From assembly GCA_037200445.1 (NCBI GenBank), contig JBBCGH010000001.1, forward strand, positions 2,542,001 through 2,606,000: 64,000 nucleotides of DNA, written 5' to 3'. Origin of the DNA: Alphaproteobacteria bacterium (GTDB lineage Bacteria; Pseudomonadota; Alphaproteobacteria; Rhizobiales; Xanthobacteraceae). Shown piece by piece: positions 18,730 through 27,404 of this stretch (position 1 is its first letter; each line of letters starts with the position of its first letter). The notes beneath the pieces are model-generated. The model saw only the letters and a list, made by a program, of their open reading frames with translations. It ran no database searches and was not told the DNA's origin. The position numbers and the translations under genes are program-made.

Positions 18730-18891
18730 GACATGCTCCCGAATGGGTTGAACATGTCGCGTGGCCGTGAGCGCTGCGCGCCTTGCAGATTTTGGAAAGA
18801 ACGCCCCACCCGAGTGCCCCGCGACGGTTTCAGCACGTCACCGCTGCGGAAGCCGCCCCGAGTGCACGCCCCGTGCATCGGAAGGGTGACT

Positions 18892-19082
18892 GGCGCAGGC
18901 AGGTCTCCTGACTCGCGGGTCTGTGCCGTCCTCCGCCTTCCCGGGGAATCCCAGTGGCATCGTGGAGAAAAGCTCGCCGCTCACAGTTGCGGGGGCAGCT
19001 CCGGGATTGGTTTGCCGAGCGTGGCTCCCCTCACCGGATTCCCTTTTGGCCGGCCCCGACTGGGGGACGGCACACCTGTACC
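18892..19082 (-). promoter_or_regulatory. Cobalamin riboswitch controlling btuB
   Basis: Read on the minus strand the element begins ACAGGTGTGCCG and runs through AAAAGGGAATCCGGTG, GAGCCACGCTCGG, CCGGAGCTGCCCCCGCAACT, GTGAGCGG, then TGCCACTGGG and CGGGAAGGCGG. It ends GCGAGTCAGGAGACCTGCC. These are the conserved blocks of the AdoCbl aptamer, including the B12 box. It ends about 160 bp upstream of the btuB start, so B12 excess should repress the receptor, probably at translation. Confidence 0.96.
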
Positions 19083-19171
19083 GTCGTCGAGTGAAGGAGC
19101 CGCGCGTGCTGGAGTCAATCGGCGCGGCGGGTGCGGCGCGCGTTTTGCCGCCGCTGTTGCCGAAATGTTGC

Positions 19172-19302
19172 GTGTCCCGCACGCGATGCTGCGCGCCTTC
19201 GCGGTGCACGCAGATGCGGGACCCCGGTTGCTTGTTTTAAGGAACTAACCGGGGTCCGGGGTCTGCACAGCGGCACTTCGAGCCGCAGTGCGCCCGGGAC
19301 AC
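19172..19302 (+). repeat. Dispersed two-hairpin repeat, copy 2 (131 bp)
   Basis: Begins GTGTCCCGCACGCGATGCTG and continues GCAGATGCGGGACC. A central inverted pair (GGACCCCGGTT / AACCGGGGTCC) follows, then GGGGTCTGCA and the end GCGCCCGGGACAC. It is related to the element at 15885-16058 in opposite orientation. It fills the gap between the B12 riboswitch and the MBL-fold gene. Confidence 0.75.
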
Positions 19303-19306
19303 CAAG

Positions 19307-20272
19307 TCAGACCGCAATATTCCACAATAGCGGCACGTGCTCGTAACCGGTCGCGGTTTTCACGATGTGACCGCAGGCCGGGAAGGGGAAGTGATAGCCT
19401 GTCACCAGCGTGCGGTCGGCGGCGGCGCGGTCCAAGAGCTTCTTGCGAGTCGTCACGGCGAGCGGGCCGTCGATATCGAACTGCGGCTGCCACTCGGGAT
19501 GGCGCGCGAACAGCGCCGGGTGCTGCGTGGTGTCGCTCAACACCATCAGTTGCTCGTTGCCCGACTGCAGCGCAAACACCGTGTGACCCGGCGTGTGGCC
19601 CGCGGCATCGACCGCCTCGATGCCGGACGCGACTTCCTTGCCGGGCCGATAGTGCGTCACGTCCTTCGCGATATCGGTGAAGATACGACGCACGTTGTGG
19701 AACACGATCTTCAATCCGTCTGGCGCCGCGCGCATGTTCGCGTCGTCGGCCCAGAAGACCCATTCGGCTTCCGGCACCATGATCTCGGCGTTCGGAAAGA
19801 TCAGCGCGTTGTCCTTGGTCTTGATGCCGTTGATGTGATCGGGATGGAAATGCGAGATCACGATCTGGTCGATGGTCTTCGGATCGATGCCGGCGGCTTT
19901 CAGGTTGTCGCTGAACGAGCCGGCGGTCGAGGCGATCTGGCCGCCGGTGCCGGTGTCGAGCAGGATCAGCTTCCTGCCGGTGTTGACCAGCACGGTGGTG
20001 AACGGCGTTGCGAGCTTTTCCTCCGGCATGAAGGCGTTCGACATTTCGCGGCGCACGTCCGCGTAGTCGGCATGCCGCACGAATTTCTCGTCGATCGGCC
20101 GGTACCACACGCCGTCATAGAGCGCCGTCACCTCGAAGCTGCCGATCTTGTAGCGGTAGACGCTCGGCGCCTGTGCGCCGTTCGGCGGCGCTGCGGCTTG
20201 CGCGGGCGCAGCGGCGCCGGCCGCGGCCATCGAGGCTCCGGCGATCAGGTTGCGGCGGGTGACATCGCTCAC
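19307..20272 (-). CDS. MBL-fold metallo-hydrolase with Tat-type signal
   Basis: A GTG at 20272 has GGAG 7 bases upstream and puts the twin-arginine motif (VTRRNLIAG) near the N-terminus, giving 321 residues; an ATG at 20308 would add 12 residues. Metal-binding motifs are clear: ISHFHPDHINGI (H-x-H-x-D-H), DAAGHTPGHT, and a further Asp/His in VLSDTTQHP. This is the quorum-quenching lactonase-like branch with LLDTGTGG. The substrate is unknown. It is probably exported folded, with its metal already bound. Confidence 0.87.
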   Translation of the reverse strand: MSDVTRRNLIAGASMAAAGAAAPAQAAAPPNGAQAPSVYRYKIGSFEVTALYDGVWYRPIDEKFVRHADYADVRREMSNAFMPEEKLATPFTTVLVNTGRKLILLDTGTGGQIASTAGSFSDNLKAAGIDPKTIDQIVISHFHPDHINGIKTKDNALIFPNAEIMVPEAEWVFWADDANMRAAPDGLKIVFHNVRRIFTDIAKDVTHYRPGKEVASGIEAVDAAGHTPGHTVFALQSGNEQLMVLSDTTQHPALFARHPEWQPQFDIDGPLAVTTRKKLLDRAAADRTLVTGYHFPFPACGHIVKTATGYEHVPLLWNIAV

Positions 20273-20392
20273 TGCATGCTCCGGTGTGTGTGAGGCACGC
20301 ACAGCCATTCTATCGCGAATTGGGCGATAACGCGGCTGCGACGCCGCGCCTCACACAGAGGTGAAACACGCGGGCGGCGCCAAAATTCCGCG

Positions 20393-21757
20393 CTACACGG
20401 TCGCGGGCTTTGGCGCGCCGGTCTCCTCTTTTTCCACGTCCTCGAGCGAGCGCTGGTTGGGTTCCACGCCCCACGCCCAGACCACCGCGATCTGCACCAG
20501 CACGAGGCCGATCATCAGCCAGACGACGCCCGGCAGCTGATAGGTCGTCATCAGATGCCCGACGACGAACGGCGAGACGACGGTCGCGCCGCGGCCGAAG
20601 GTGTTGCAGATGCCGTTCGCGCGCAGGCGGATTTCGGTCGGGAACAGTTCCGGCGTGTAGACGCCGAACAGGATCGCGGTCTGCACGTAGATCGCGACGA
20701 TCAGCACGAAGCCGACGGATAGCACGATCGTGGGGTCGGACGCCGCGCTGAAGCGCGAATAGATCCAGCCGAACACGATGGTCGCGACTGACGCGCCGAT
20801 GATGCTCCAGCGCCGCCCGATCGTGTCCGAGGTGTAGGCGCCGAGCGCGCAGCCGACCAGCGAGGCGGCGGCGAGCACGACCGTGTAGCCGAGCGAGTTG
20901 GCAATGGTCAGTCCCTGGCGCAGGAAGAACTGCGGCAGGAAGATCACGAAGCCGAATATCAGGGTGTTGATGGTGATCAGCACCCAGCAGCCGACAACCA
21001 TGCGCTGGAGCAACGGCGGGCGCAGCATCGCGGTGGCCTCGACCTGCGGCACGGGGGCGGTCACGACCGGCGGCGGGAGCGGGCCGGCCGCGGACGCCTC
21101 CTTCTCGATCTCCTGCATCAGCGCTTCGGCTTCGTCGTTGCGGCCCTGCGACTCGAGCCAGCGCGGCGACTCGGGCAGGTTCTTGCGCAGGTACCAGACG
21201 ATGAGCGAGCCGATGCCGGCGATGACGAACATCGGCCGCCAGCCCCAGGTCGGAATGATCAGCCAGCCGAGGATCGCGGTCACGGGAAACCCGCAGACGG
21301 TGAGAAAGGCCATGAAGGCGAGCCAGCGCCCGCGCGATTTCGGCGGCACGAATTCGGTCATGGTCGAGTAACCGACCACGATCTCGGCGCCGAGCCCGAG
21401 ACCCTGCACGAAACGGCAGACGATGAGCTGGTTCATGTCCTGCGCGAAGGCCGCCGCGAACGAGGCGAGCCCGAACACCAGCAGGTTCACCTGGTAGGTG
21501 AAGCGCCGCCCGTAGCGATCGCCGACGAATCCCGTCACCAGCGACCCTATGGTCATTCCGACGAAGGTGAGCGAGATGAACTGCAGGTTCTGCGGCAAGG
21601 TCGAGAACTTGCTCTGGATCGTCGAGGCGAGCACGCCGCCCGCGACATAGAGGTCGTAGCCGTCGAAGAACATGCCGGCGCCGACCAGCCAGAAGATGCG
21701 ATAATGAAACGAGCCGACCGGCAACCGGTCGAGCCGCGCCCCTGCGTTGACTGCCAT
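20393..21757 (-). CDS. MFS transporter (metabolite:H+ symporter type)
   Basis: 454 residues with 12 predicted membrane segments. The MFS signatures are GFVGDRYGRRFTYQVN after segment 2 and RFVQGLGLGAEIVVGYSTMT, and the internal repeat is GAYTSDTIGRRWSI. A long charged loop (about 205-245) separates the two halves. The pattern matches the sugar/aromatic-acid porter families. Substrate cannot be read from sequence. It lies downstream of the MBL gene in the opposite order, with no close partner. Confidence 0.85.
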   Translation of the reverse strand: MAVNAGARLDRLPVGSFHYRIFWLVGAGMFFDGYDLYVAGGVLASTIQSKFSTLPQNLQFISLTFVGMTIGSLVTGFVGDRYGRRFTYQVNLLVFGLASFAAAFAQDMNQLIVCRFVQGLGLGAEIVVGYSTMTEFVPPKSRGRWLAFMAFLTVCGFPVTAILGWLIIPTWGWRPMFVIAGIGSLIVWYLRKNLPESPRWLESQGRNDEAEALMQEIEKEASAAGPLPPPVVTAPVPQVEATAMLRPPLLQRMVVGCWVLITINTLIFGFVIFLPQFFLRQGLTIANSLGYTVVLAAASLVGCALGAYTSDTIGRRWSIIGASVATIVFGWIYSRFSAASDPTIVLSVGFVLIVAIYVQTAILFGVYTPELFPTEIRLRANGICNTFGRGATVVSPFVVGHLMTTYQLPGVVWLMIGLVLVQIAVVWAWGVEPNQRSLEDVEKEETGAPKPATV

Positions 21758-22000
21758 GAAGTCCTCCCCACGCCCCCGCGCCTCCGTTCGGAGACGGTGT
21801 GATGGTAGGGCGAAGGGGAGGGGGCCGCTATAGGGTTGGGAGACTGGTGCGTGGATCCATCAGCGCGCAGCCAGATGGGGATTGCTCCGAGCTCGACCCC
21901 CGATCGTTGGCTGCGGGCACGTGTTCTTGCCTCGGGCAATCGCCGTTGCAAGATCGTCTGATATGTTTGGGCTGCCGCAAACGGTGCGAACGAGGGCCGA

Positions 22001-23164
22001 ATGAGACGGCGCCGGTTTATGTCACTTCTCGGTGGAACTGCGCTGGCACCGCTCGCTGCCTTGTCAGCGTACGCGGAGCCCGATGGCTGCGGCGTTCCGG
22101 TCGCGCGCGACGACGGCTGGCCCGTCGCCTCCGGCAATGATGACACGTTCGTCGATCGCGCTGCGTTGTGCAGGATGGCCGATCGGCTCACGGCGTCGGG
22201 CGCCAGCGTGCACGCCGTTCTGGTCGCACGCGGTGGCAAGCTGGTGTTCGAGCGGTACTTCAGCGGTCCCGACGAGGTTCCCGGTCGCATCTACGGGCGC
22301 CGGGTCGAAAACGTCACCTTTGATGCCGATACGCTGCATGACACGAAGTCGGTCTCGAAGAGCCCCGCGTCGCTCGCGCTGGGGATCGCGATCGATCGCG
22401 GGCTGATCCGCAGCGTCGACGAACCGATCTTCAGCTTCTTCCCCGAACTGTCGGACCTGCGAACCCCCGAAAAGGACGGCCTCAAGCTCTCGCACGCGCT
22501 GACCATGTCGATGGGGTTGCGGTGGGTGGAGGCGGAACCGAGCACTGAAGGCAACAACGACGAAGAGCGCATGCGTATGGCGCGGGATCCCTGTCGTTAC
22601 GTGCTCGGCCTTCCGGTGACTGCGCCGGCAGGACAGGAGTTTTTCTACAATACCGGCGCGCTCGCGCTTGTATCAGCCATCGTCCGCAAGGCGACCGGAC
22701 GTCCCCTCGACGAATTTGCGCGCGAGACCGTGTTCGAGCCTCTGGGCATTACTCGCCTGGAGTGGAACAGGTACAAGGGAGATACCGATGCCGGAGGAGG
22801 ACTGCGCCTGCGGCCCCGTGACATGGCAAAAATCGGCCAGCTTGTCCTCGCGGGAGGCCGCTGGAACGACCGCCAGCTCGTGTCGAAGGCATGGATCGAC
22901 GCCTCGACGACACCGCGGATCAAGGCCACGGAGAATTTTCTCTACGGATATCTCTGGTGGCTCGGCAGTTCCCGGCTCGCTGGGCGTGAGGTCCGGTGGA
23001 CTGCCGCGTTTGGTCGAGGCGGGCAGTCGATCCGCATCGTCCCGGAGCTCGATCTCGTTGTGGCGGTGACCGCGGGATACTACCAGGACTATAGCCCGCA
23101 AGCGTTTCAAGTGCAGGCCGGTATTTTCAGAGATGTCTTGCGGGCGATCTTGCCTCCGGGCTGA
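22001..23164 (+). CDS. Exported serine hydrolase, beta-lactamase/class C-like
   Basis: 387 residues. The N-terminus MRRRRFMSLLGGTALAPLAA is a likely Tat or Sec signal. The serine beta-lactamase/D-peptidase catalytic motif S-x-x-K is at residues 117-120 (TKSVSK), with the second motif Tyr216-Asn217 in GQEFFYNTGALAL. DTLHDTKSVSKSPASLALG and YGYLWWLGSS are typical of 6-aminohexanoate dimer hydrolase and esterase relatives. Substrate unknown. It is divergent from the MFS gene, with about 240 bp between. Confidence 0.85.
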   Translation: MRRRRFMSLLGGTALAPLAALSAYAEPDGCGVPVARDDGWPVASGNDDTFVDRAALCRMADRLTASGASVHAVLVARGGKLVFERYFSGPDEVPGRIYGRRVENVTFDADTLHDTKSVSKSPASLALGIAIDRGLIRSVDEPIFSFFPELSDLRTPEKDGLKLSHALTMSMGLRWVEAEPSTEGNNDEERMRMARDPCRYVLGLPVTAPAGQEFFYNTGALALVSAIVRKATGRPLDEFARETVFEPLGITRLEWNRYKGDTDAGGGLRLRPRDMAKIGQLVLAGGRWNDRQLVSKAWIDASTTPRIKATENFLYGYLWWLGSSRLAGREVRWTAAFGRGGQSIRIVPELDLVVAVTAGYYQDYSPQAFQVQAGIFRDVLRAILPPG

Positions 23165-23208
23165 ACTGGAAACGTCGCCGTGCGGCGCTGCGCGGCGTGT
23201 ATCCGGCT

Positions 23209-24174
23209 TCAGTTGGCGGGGTTCGCGGCTTTCAGGATCGGCGACCAGCGCGCGATTTCGGCTTTCACGAACGCCTCGAATCTGGCGGGGCTGCGCTCGT
23301 CCTTGGACGGGATGGCGCCGCCCAGATCGGTGAGCCGCTTCTGCACCGCCGGATCGTCGAGCGACTTGTCGAGGGCGTCGGCGAGCTTCTCGATGATCTC
23401 GTGCGGCGTGCCCTTCGGCGCGAAGATGCCGGCCCAGATGTCCATCATGTAGTCGATGCCGAGTTCCTTCGCGGTCGGAACATCGGGCAGCGTCGCAAGG
23501 CGTTGCGGCGAGGAGACCGCATAGGCCTTGATCGCGCCGGACGCGATCTGGCTCGTGACGCTCACCGCCTGCTCGCAGAAATAATCGACGTGGCCGCCGA
23601 TCAGGTCGTTCATCGCAGGTCCGGTGCCGCGATAGGCGACAGCCGTCGGCTTCACGCCGGTTTCCGCCGACAACATGACGCAGGCCATGTGCGACGATGA
23701 GCCGATGCCGCCGTGCGCCTCTTTCACGGCCTCGCCGTTCTGTTTCAGGTAGGCGATGAACTCGGACAGGTTGTTCGCTGGAAAATCCTTGCGCGCGACA
23801 ATGACCGCCGGCGCATGCGCCGTGAAGCCTATGGCCACGAAGTCGCGTGCGGAGTCGTATTTGACGTTCGGCGTGAGCACCGGCGCCGAGACATGCGAGC
23901 CCATGGAGCCTGCGAGCAGCGTGTAGCCGTCGGGCGCCGCAGTTGCGACTCGCGCCGAGCCGATCGTGCCGCCCGCGCCGCCGACATTCTCGATCACCAT
24001 GGTCTGGCCGAGCAGCTTGCCCATGTGCTCGGTGACGATGCGCGCCACGACATCGCTCGGGCCGCCGGCCGGGAAGGGGACGATGACGGCGATCGGGCGC
24101 GAGGGATAAGGCTGAGCGGACGCTGGAAACGCGACCGCAAGCAGAACGGCGAATGCCGCTGCGGCTGTCCTCAT
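23209..24174 (-). CDS. Bug/TctC-family tripartite tricarboxylate transporter binding protein
   Basis: The ATG at 24174 gives 321 residues. The signal peptide ends FPASAQ, followed by the diagnostic YPSRPIAVIVPFPAGGPSDV, then IENVGGAGGTIGSARVA and ATAAPDGYTLLAGSMGSH. These are the ligand-loop motifs of TctC proteins. They capture carboxylated ligands in the periplasm. No TctA/TctB membrane genes are near, as is usual for the expanded Bug receptors. It is next to an alcohol dehydrogenase and IclR regulator, so the ligand may feed that pathway. Confidence 0.92.
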   Translation of the reverse strand: MRTAAAAFAVLLAVAFPASAQPYPSRPIAVIVPFPAGGPSDVVARIVTEHMGKLLGQTMVIENVGGAGGTIGSARVATAAPDGYTLLAGSMGSHVSAPVLTPNVKYDSARDFVAIGFTAHAPAVIVARKDFPANNLSEFIAYLKQNGEAVKEAHGGIGSSSHMACVMLSAETGVKPTAVAYRGTGPAMNDLIGGHVDYFCEQAVSVTSQIASGAIKAYAVSSPQRLATLPDVPTAKELGIDYMMDIWAGIFAPKGTPHEIIEKLADALDKSLDDPAVQKRLTDLGGAIPSKDERSPARFEAFVKAEIARWSPILKAANPAN

Positions 24175-24215
24175 ACTGGTCTCCCGGCACTCTTCTCCCC
24201 GCAAGCGGGGAGGGA

Positions 24216-25382
24216 TTATTCCGCAGCGACGCGCTGCGCCGCGCTGCCGCGCGTCTTCACCACCACCTTGATCGCGTCGTCGATACGCTCGCGCGCATAC
24301 TTGATCGCGGTCGGCAGGTCCTCGAGCGGGAAGGTGTGGGTGTGCACCTTCGTTGCGTCGAAGCGCTTCTGCGACATGAAGGCTTCGGCGCGGTGTGTCG
24401 CGCTCTTTCCTTCGCCGCGGATGCCATAGAGATAGATGTTGTTGCGCACGATATGCGCAACATCGACCGGCGTCTCCTCATGCGGGAAGGCCGCGAGGCA
24501 CACCTTGCCGCCGCGGTTGACCATGCGGATCGCCTCGTTCACGGCATTCGGCGCGCCCGAGCACTCGACCACGTAGTCGACGCCCTTGCCGCCGTTGAGT
24601 TTCCTGATCGCGTCGACCACGTTGCTCTCATTGCGTGCGTTGACGACGTGATCGGCGCCAAGCTCGAGCCCGATCTTGAGGCGGTTGTCGCGCGTGCCGG
24701 TGAGGATCACCGGATGCGCGCCGAGCGCCTTCGCGACGGCGACGCCGAGCAGGCCGATCGGCCCCGGGCCTGTCACCACCACGCTTTCGCCGGCCACCAG
24801 CCCGCCCAATTCAGTGAGGCCGTACATCGCGGTGCCGGCGGTGACGACCAGCGTCGCCTCCTCGTCCGACATCGCGTCGGGGATCGCGACCAGCGTGTTG
24901 ATGTTGTTGACCTGGTACTCGCAGAAGCCGCCGTCGGTGGTGAAGCCGTTGGCGCGGTGGCCCTTGTCGACATCGCCGTAGTTGAGGCCGTAGTTGTGGC
25001 ACGAGGTGTACATTCCGGCGCGGCAGCGCTTGCACTGGCCGCAGCCGGCGTGGATTTCCACCGTCACGCGCTGGCCGATCCTGTATTCGTCGACGCCGGG
25101 GCCGAGGGCCGCGACCGTGCCCATGTACTCGTGACCGGGCGTGAAATTCTTGTTGAACGGCATGCCGCCCTGAAACATCGCAGGCGGACCGTGCCAGATG
25201 ATTTCGAGGTCGGTCGCGCATATCGCCACTGCGTCGATGCGCACCAGGACCTCGGCGCGCTTCGGCACCGGCACGGGCTTTTCGGCGAGCTTCAGCTCGC
25301 CGGGGTCGCCGAGCACCCAGGCCCGCATGGTGTCGGGCACGGGCATGTCATTCGCGGTCTTCACGCCGGGCGGTGCATACAT
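24216..25382 (-). CDS. Zinc-dependent alcohol dehydrogenase (MDR superfamily)
   Basis: 388 residues. Catalytic zinc ligands are Cys55 (AICATDLE) and His84-Glu85 (TPGHEYMGTV). Structural zinc cysteines are at 114, 117, 120 and 128 (CGQCKRCRAGMYTSC). The Rossmann motif is VVVTGPGPIGLLGVAVAKAL. It oxidises an unknown alcohol or polyol with NAD(P). It is followed closely by the TctC gene and preceded by the IclR gene on the same strand, suggesting one catabolic unit. Confidence 0.9.
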   Translation of the reverse strand: MYAPPGVKTANDMPVPDTMRAWVLGDPGELKLAEKPVPVPKRAEVLVRIDAVAICATDLEIIWHGPPAMFQGGMPFNKNFTPGHEYMGTVAALGPGVDEYRIGQRVTVEIHAGCGQCKRCRAGMYTSCHNYGLNYGDVDKGHRANGFTTDGGFCEYQVNNINTLVAIPDAMSDEEATLVVTAGTAMYGLTELGGLVAGESVVVTGPGPIGLLGVAVAKALGAHPVILTGTRDNRLKIGLELGADHVVNARNESNVVDAIRKLNGGKGVDYVVECSGAPNAVNEAIRMVNRGGKVCLAAFPHEETPVDVAHIVRNNIYLYGIRGEGKSATHRAEAFMSQKRFDATKVHTHTFPLEDLPTAIKYARERIDDAIKVVVKTRGSAAQRVAAE

Positions 25383-25394
25383 TGTTGCGTTCCT

Positions 25395-26234
25395 CTATTC
25401 GGCCGCCACGCGCGATCCGTGCGCGCCGAGTTCGGCGGACAACGCACGCACGGCCGACACGACCTGCTCGCGCACAAGGGTCAGGTGATCGTTGTTCGCC
25501 CGCATGGTGGGCGTCGAGGCGCTGATCGCGCCGACCACCGCGCCGTTGTGATCGCGGATCGGAGCGCCCACGCAGATCACCCCCGGCTGATACTCCTCGT
25601 CGTCCATCGCGTAGCCATTGCGGCGCACATGGCGCAGTGCCTCGATCAGCGCGGGCCATTCCGTGATGGTCTTTGGGGTAAAGCGGGCAAGCCCCTTGGA
25701 CAGCACGCGGCGCATGTCGTCCTCGGGGAGCCACGCGAGCATCGCCTTGCCGCTTGCGGTCGCGTGCGGCGCGTCGCTCTTGCCGAGCGTCCCGGTATCG
25801 ACGCGCACCGGATGGCGCGACTCGCGCTTGGCGATCTTCATCATCGCGTCGCCCTGGAGCACCGCGAGATGCACGGTCTCGCCGGTGCGCTCATTGATCT
25901 GCTCGATGAAGGGTGCGGCGCGCGCCGGCAGATCGACCTGCAGCGAGGCGTTGCTGAGATAGAGGATGCGCGCACCCAGCGCATAGGAGCGGCGCACCGG
26001 CACCTTCGCCACATAGCCGCGCTGCACCAGCGTCGAGAGCAGGTGATGACAGGTCGAGATGTTGAGGTGGGTGCGATGCGACAGCTCGGTGAGCGAGCAT
26101 TCGCCACCCGCGTCGGCGATCGCCTCGAGCAGCGTGATGGCGCGATCCACCGACTGGATGCTGTGGCGCTCGGAGCGCTCGCTCGCCGAGACCGTTTTCG
26201 CGCTGCCCTTGATGGCGCCTGTCCTGTCGTCCAA
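25395..26234 (-). CDS. IclR-family transcriptional regulator
   Basis: There is no ATG near the N-terminus. A TTG at 26234 preceded by GGGGGAG is the best start (279 residues); a more upstream TTG at 26294 is possible. The winged HTH is SIQSVDRAITLLEAIADAGG with LTELSHRTHLNISTCHHLLS. The IclR effector domain has HATASGKAMLAWLPE and YAMDDEEYQPGVICVGAPI. It probably controls the alcohol dehydrogenase 12 bp downstream and perhaps TctC. The effector is unknown. Confidence 0.9.
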   Translation of the reverse strand: MDDRTGAIKGSAKTVSASERSERHSIQSVDRAITLLEAIADAGGECSLTELSHRTHLNISTCHHLLSTLVQRGYVAKVPVRRSYALGARILYLSNASLQVDLPARAAPFIEQINERTGETVHLAVLQGDAMMKIAKRESRHPVRVDTGTLGKSDAPHATASGKAMLAWLPEDDMRRVLSKGLARFTPKTITEWPALIEALRHVRRNGYAMDDEEYQPGVICVGAPIRDHNGAVVGAISASTPTMRANNDHLTLVREQVVSAVRALSAELGAHGSRVAAE

Positions 26235-26336
26235 GTGCTCCCCCTGATTTTCTTGAATTCGCGCAAGCAAATAGGGGCACTCCGACCGAGTCAAGCGGCA
26301 TATGAGATGGCGAACATTGATTTGACGATAGGAAAC

Positions 26337-27404
26337 TCAGCGGGCCGAGGCGGCCCGCATCCGGCGGTCGAGGCGCGCGCTATAGCGCGAGAGGCCGAAG
26401 CACAAGGACCAGAACACCAGCGCGGCGAACAGATAGCCGGTCTGGCGCACCTGATCGCCGATCAGCCACTCGGGGTCGGCGAAGGCGATCTGCAGCACGG
26501 CAAGGAATTCGATGAGGCCGATGATCAGCACCACGGTCGTTTCCTTGATGATCGAGACGCAGGTGTTGATCATGCCGGGCAGCACGATGCGGATGACCTG
26601 CGGCAGCACGACGAGGCCCGTGGTGCGCCAGTAGCCGAGCCCGAGGCTGCGGGCAGCTTCGTATTGGCCGTGCGGGATCGCCTGGAGGCCGCCGCGGAAG
26701 ACCTCGGCGAAGATCGCCGCGTTGAACAGCGTGAAGGCGATCAGCGCACGCACGAGCTTGTCGGATTCGAAGCCCTGCGGCACGAAGAGCGGAAACATCA
26801 CGACCGCGAGGAACAGAACGCCGATCAGCGGCAGGCTGCGCCACAGCTCGATGAAGATCGCGCACGCGTATGAGATCACCGGCAGCGCGGAGCGGCGGCC
26901 GAGCGCCAGCAACAGGCCGAGCGGGATCGATGTCGCGATCGTCCATGTGGCGATCACGAGGGTGAGCATGATGCCGCCCCAGTCGGTGGTGGGAACGCGC
27001 TTGAGGCCCGCAAAGCCGCCGGCGAGCAAGGGTGCGCCGATCAGCGGCAGCACGCACAGCGCCACGAGCCCGGCGAGCCTGCGCTGACCCGTGCGCGTGG
27101 CGGGCATCAGCATCAGCCCGACGGCAAACACGGCCAGCATCGCCACGATCGCAACGCGCCAGCGCTCGGATGCCGGGTAGGGGCCGTAGAGAAGTTGCTC
27201 GAAGCGCAGGCGGATGAACACCCAGCAGGCCGCATCGTGCCCCTCGCAAGCGCGCGACGAGTTTCCGCTCCACACCGCGTCGAAGACCGCCCACGACAAC
27301 AGGTCAGTGAGCAGCCAGCCGACCAGCAGCAGCGTGACAACCGACAGCACCACATTGAGGGGCGTCGCCACGCAGCTTCGCAGGAATGCGCCGAGCTGGC
27401 CCAT
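26337..27404 (-). CDS. aapM: Amino-acid ABC transporter permease (AapM type)
   Basis: The ATG at 27404 overlaps the stop of the upstream permease by one base, giving 355 residues. The frame is also open far upstream, but that part is antisense-like noise. The permease EAA loop is EVFRGGLQAIPHGQYEAARS, and the HisM/GlnP-like domain occupies the C-terminal 210 residues after several N-terminal membrane segments. The size matches AapM of the general L-amino-acid transporter. No AapP ATPase follows. Confidence 0.88.
   Translation of the reverse strand: MGQLGAFLRSCVATPLNVVLSVVTLLLVGWLLTDLLSWAVFDAVWSGNSSRACEGHDAACWVFIRLRFEQLLYGPYPASERWRVAIVAMLAVFAVGLMLMPATRTGQRRLAGLVALCVLPLIGAPLLAGGFAGLKRVPTTDWGGIMLTLVIATWTIATSIPLGLLLALGRRSALPVISYACAIFIELWRSLPLIGVLFLAVVMFPLFVPQGFESDKLVRALIAFTLFNAAIFAEVFRGGLQAIPHGQYEAARSLGLGYWRTTGLVVLPQVIRIVLPGMINTCVSIIKETTVVLIIGLIEFLAVLQIAFADPEWLIGDQVRQTGYLFAALVFWSLCFGLSRYSARLDRRMRAASAR

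Noticed and set aside
17041-19248. Plus-strand open frame of about 735 codons opposite btuB
   Set aside because: Antisense to the TonB receptor and to the B12 riboswitch, both firmly identified.
24153-26873. Plus-strand open frame of about 900 codons across TctC, ADH and IclR genes
   Set aside because: It spans three well-supported minus-strand genes and two intergenic gaps with His/Arg/Ala-rich non-protein-like sequence.
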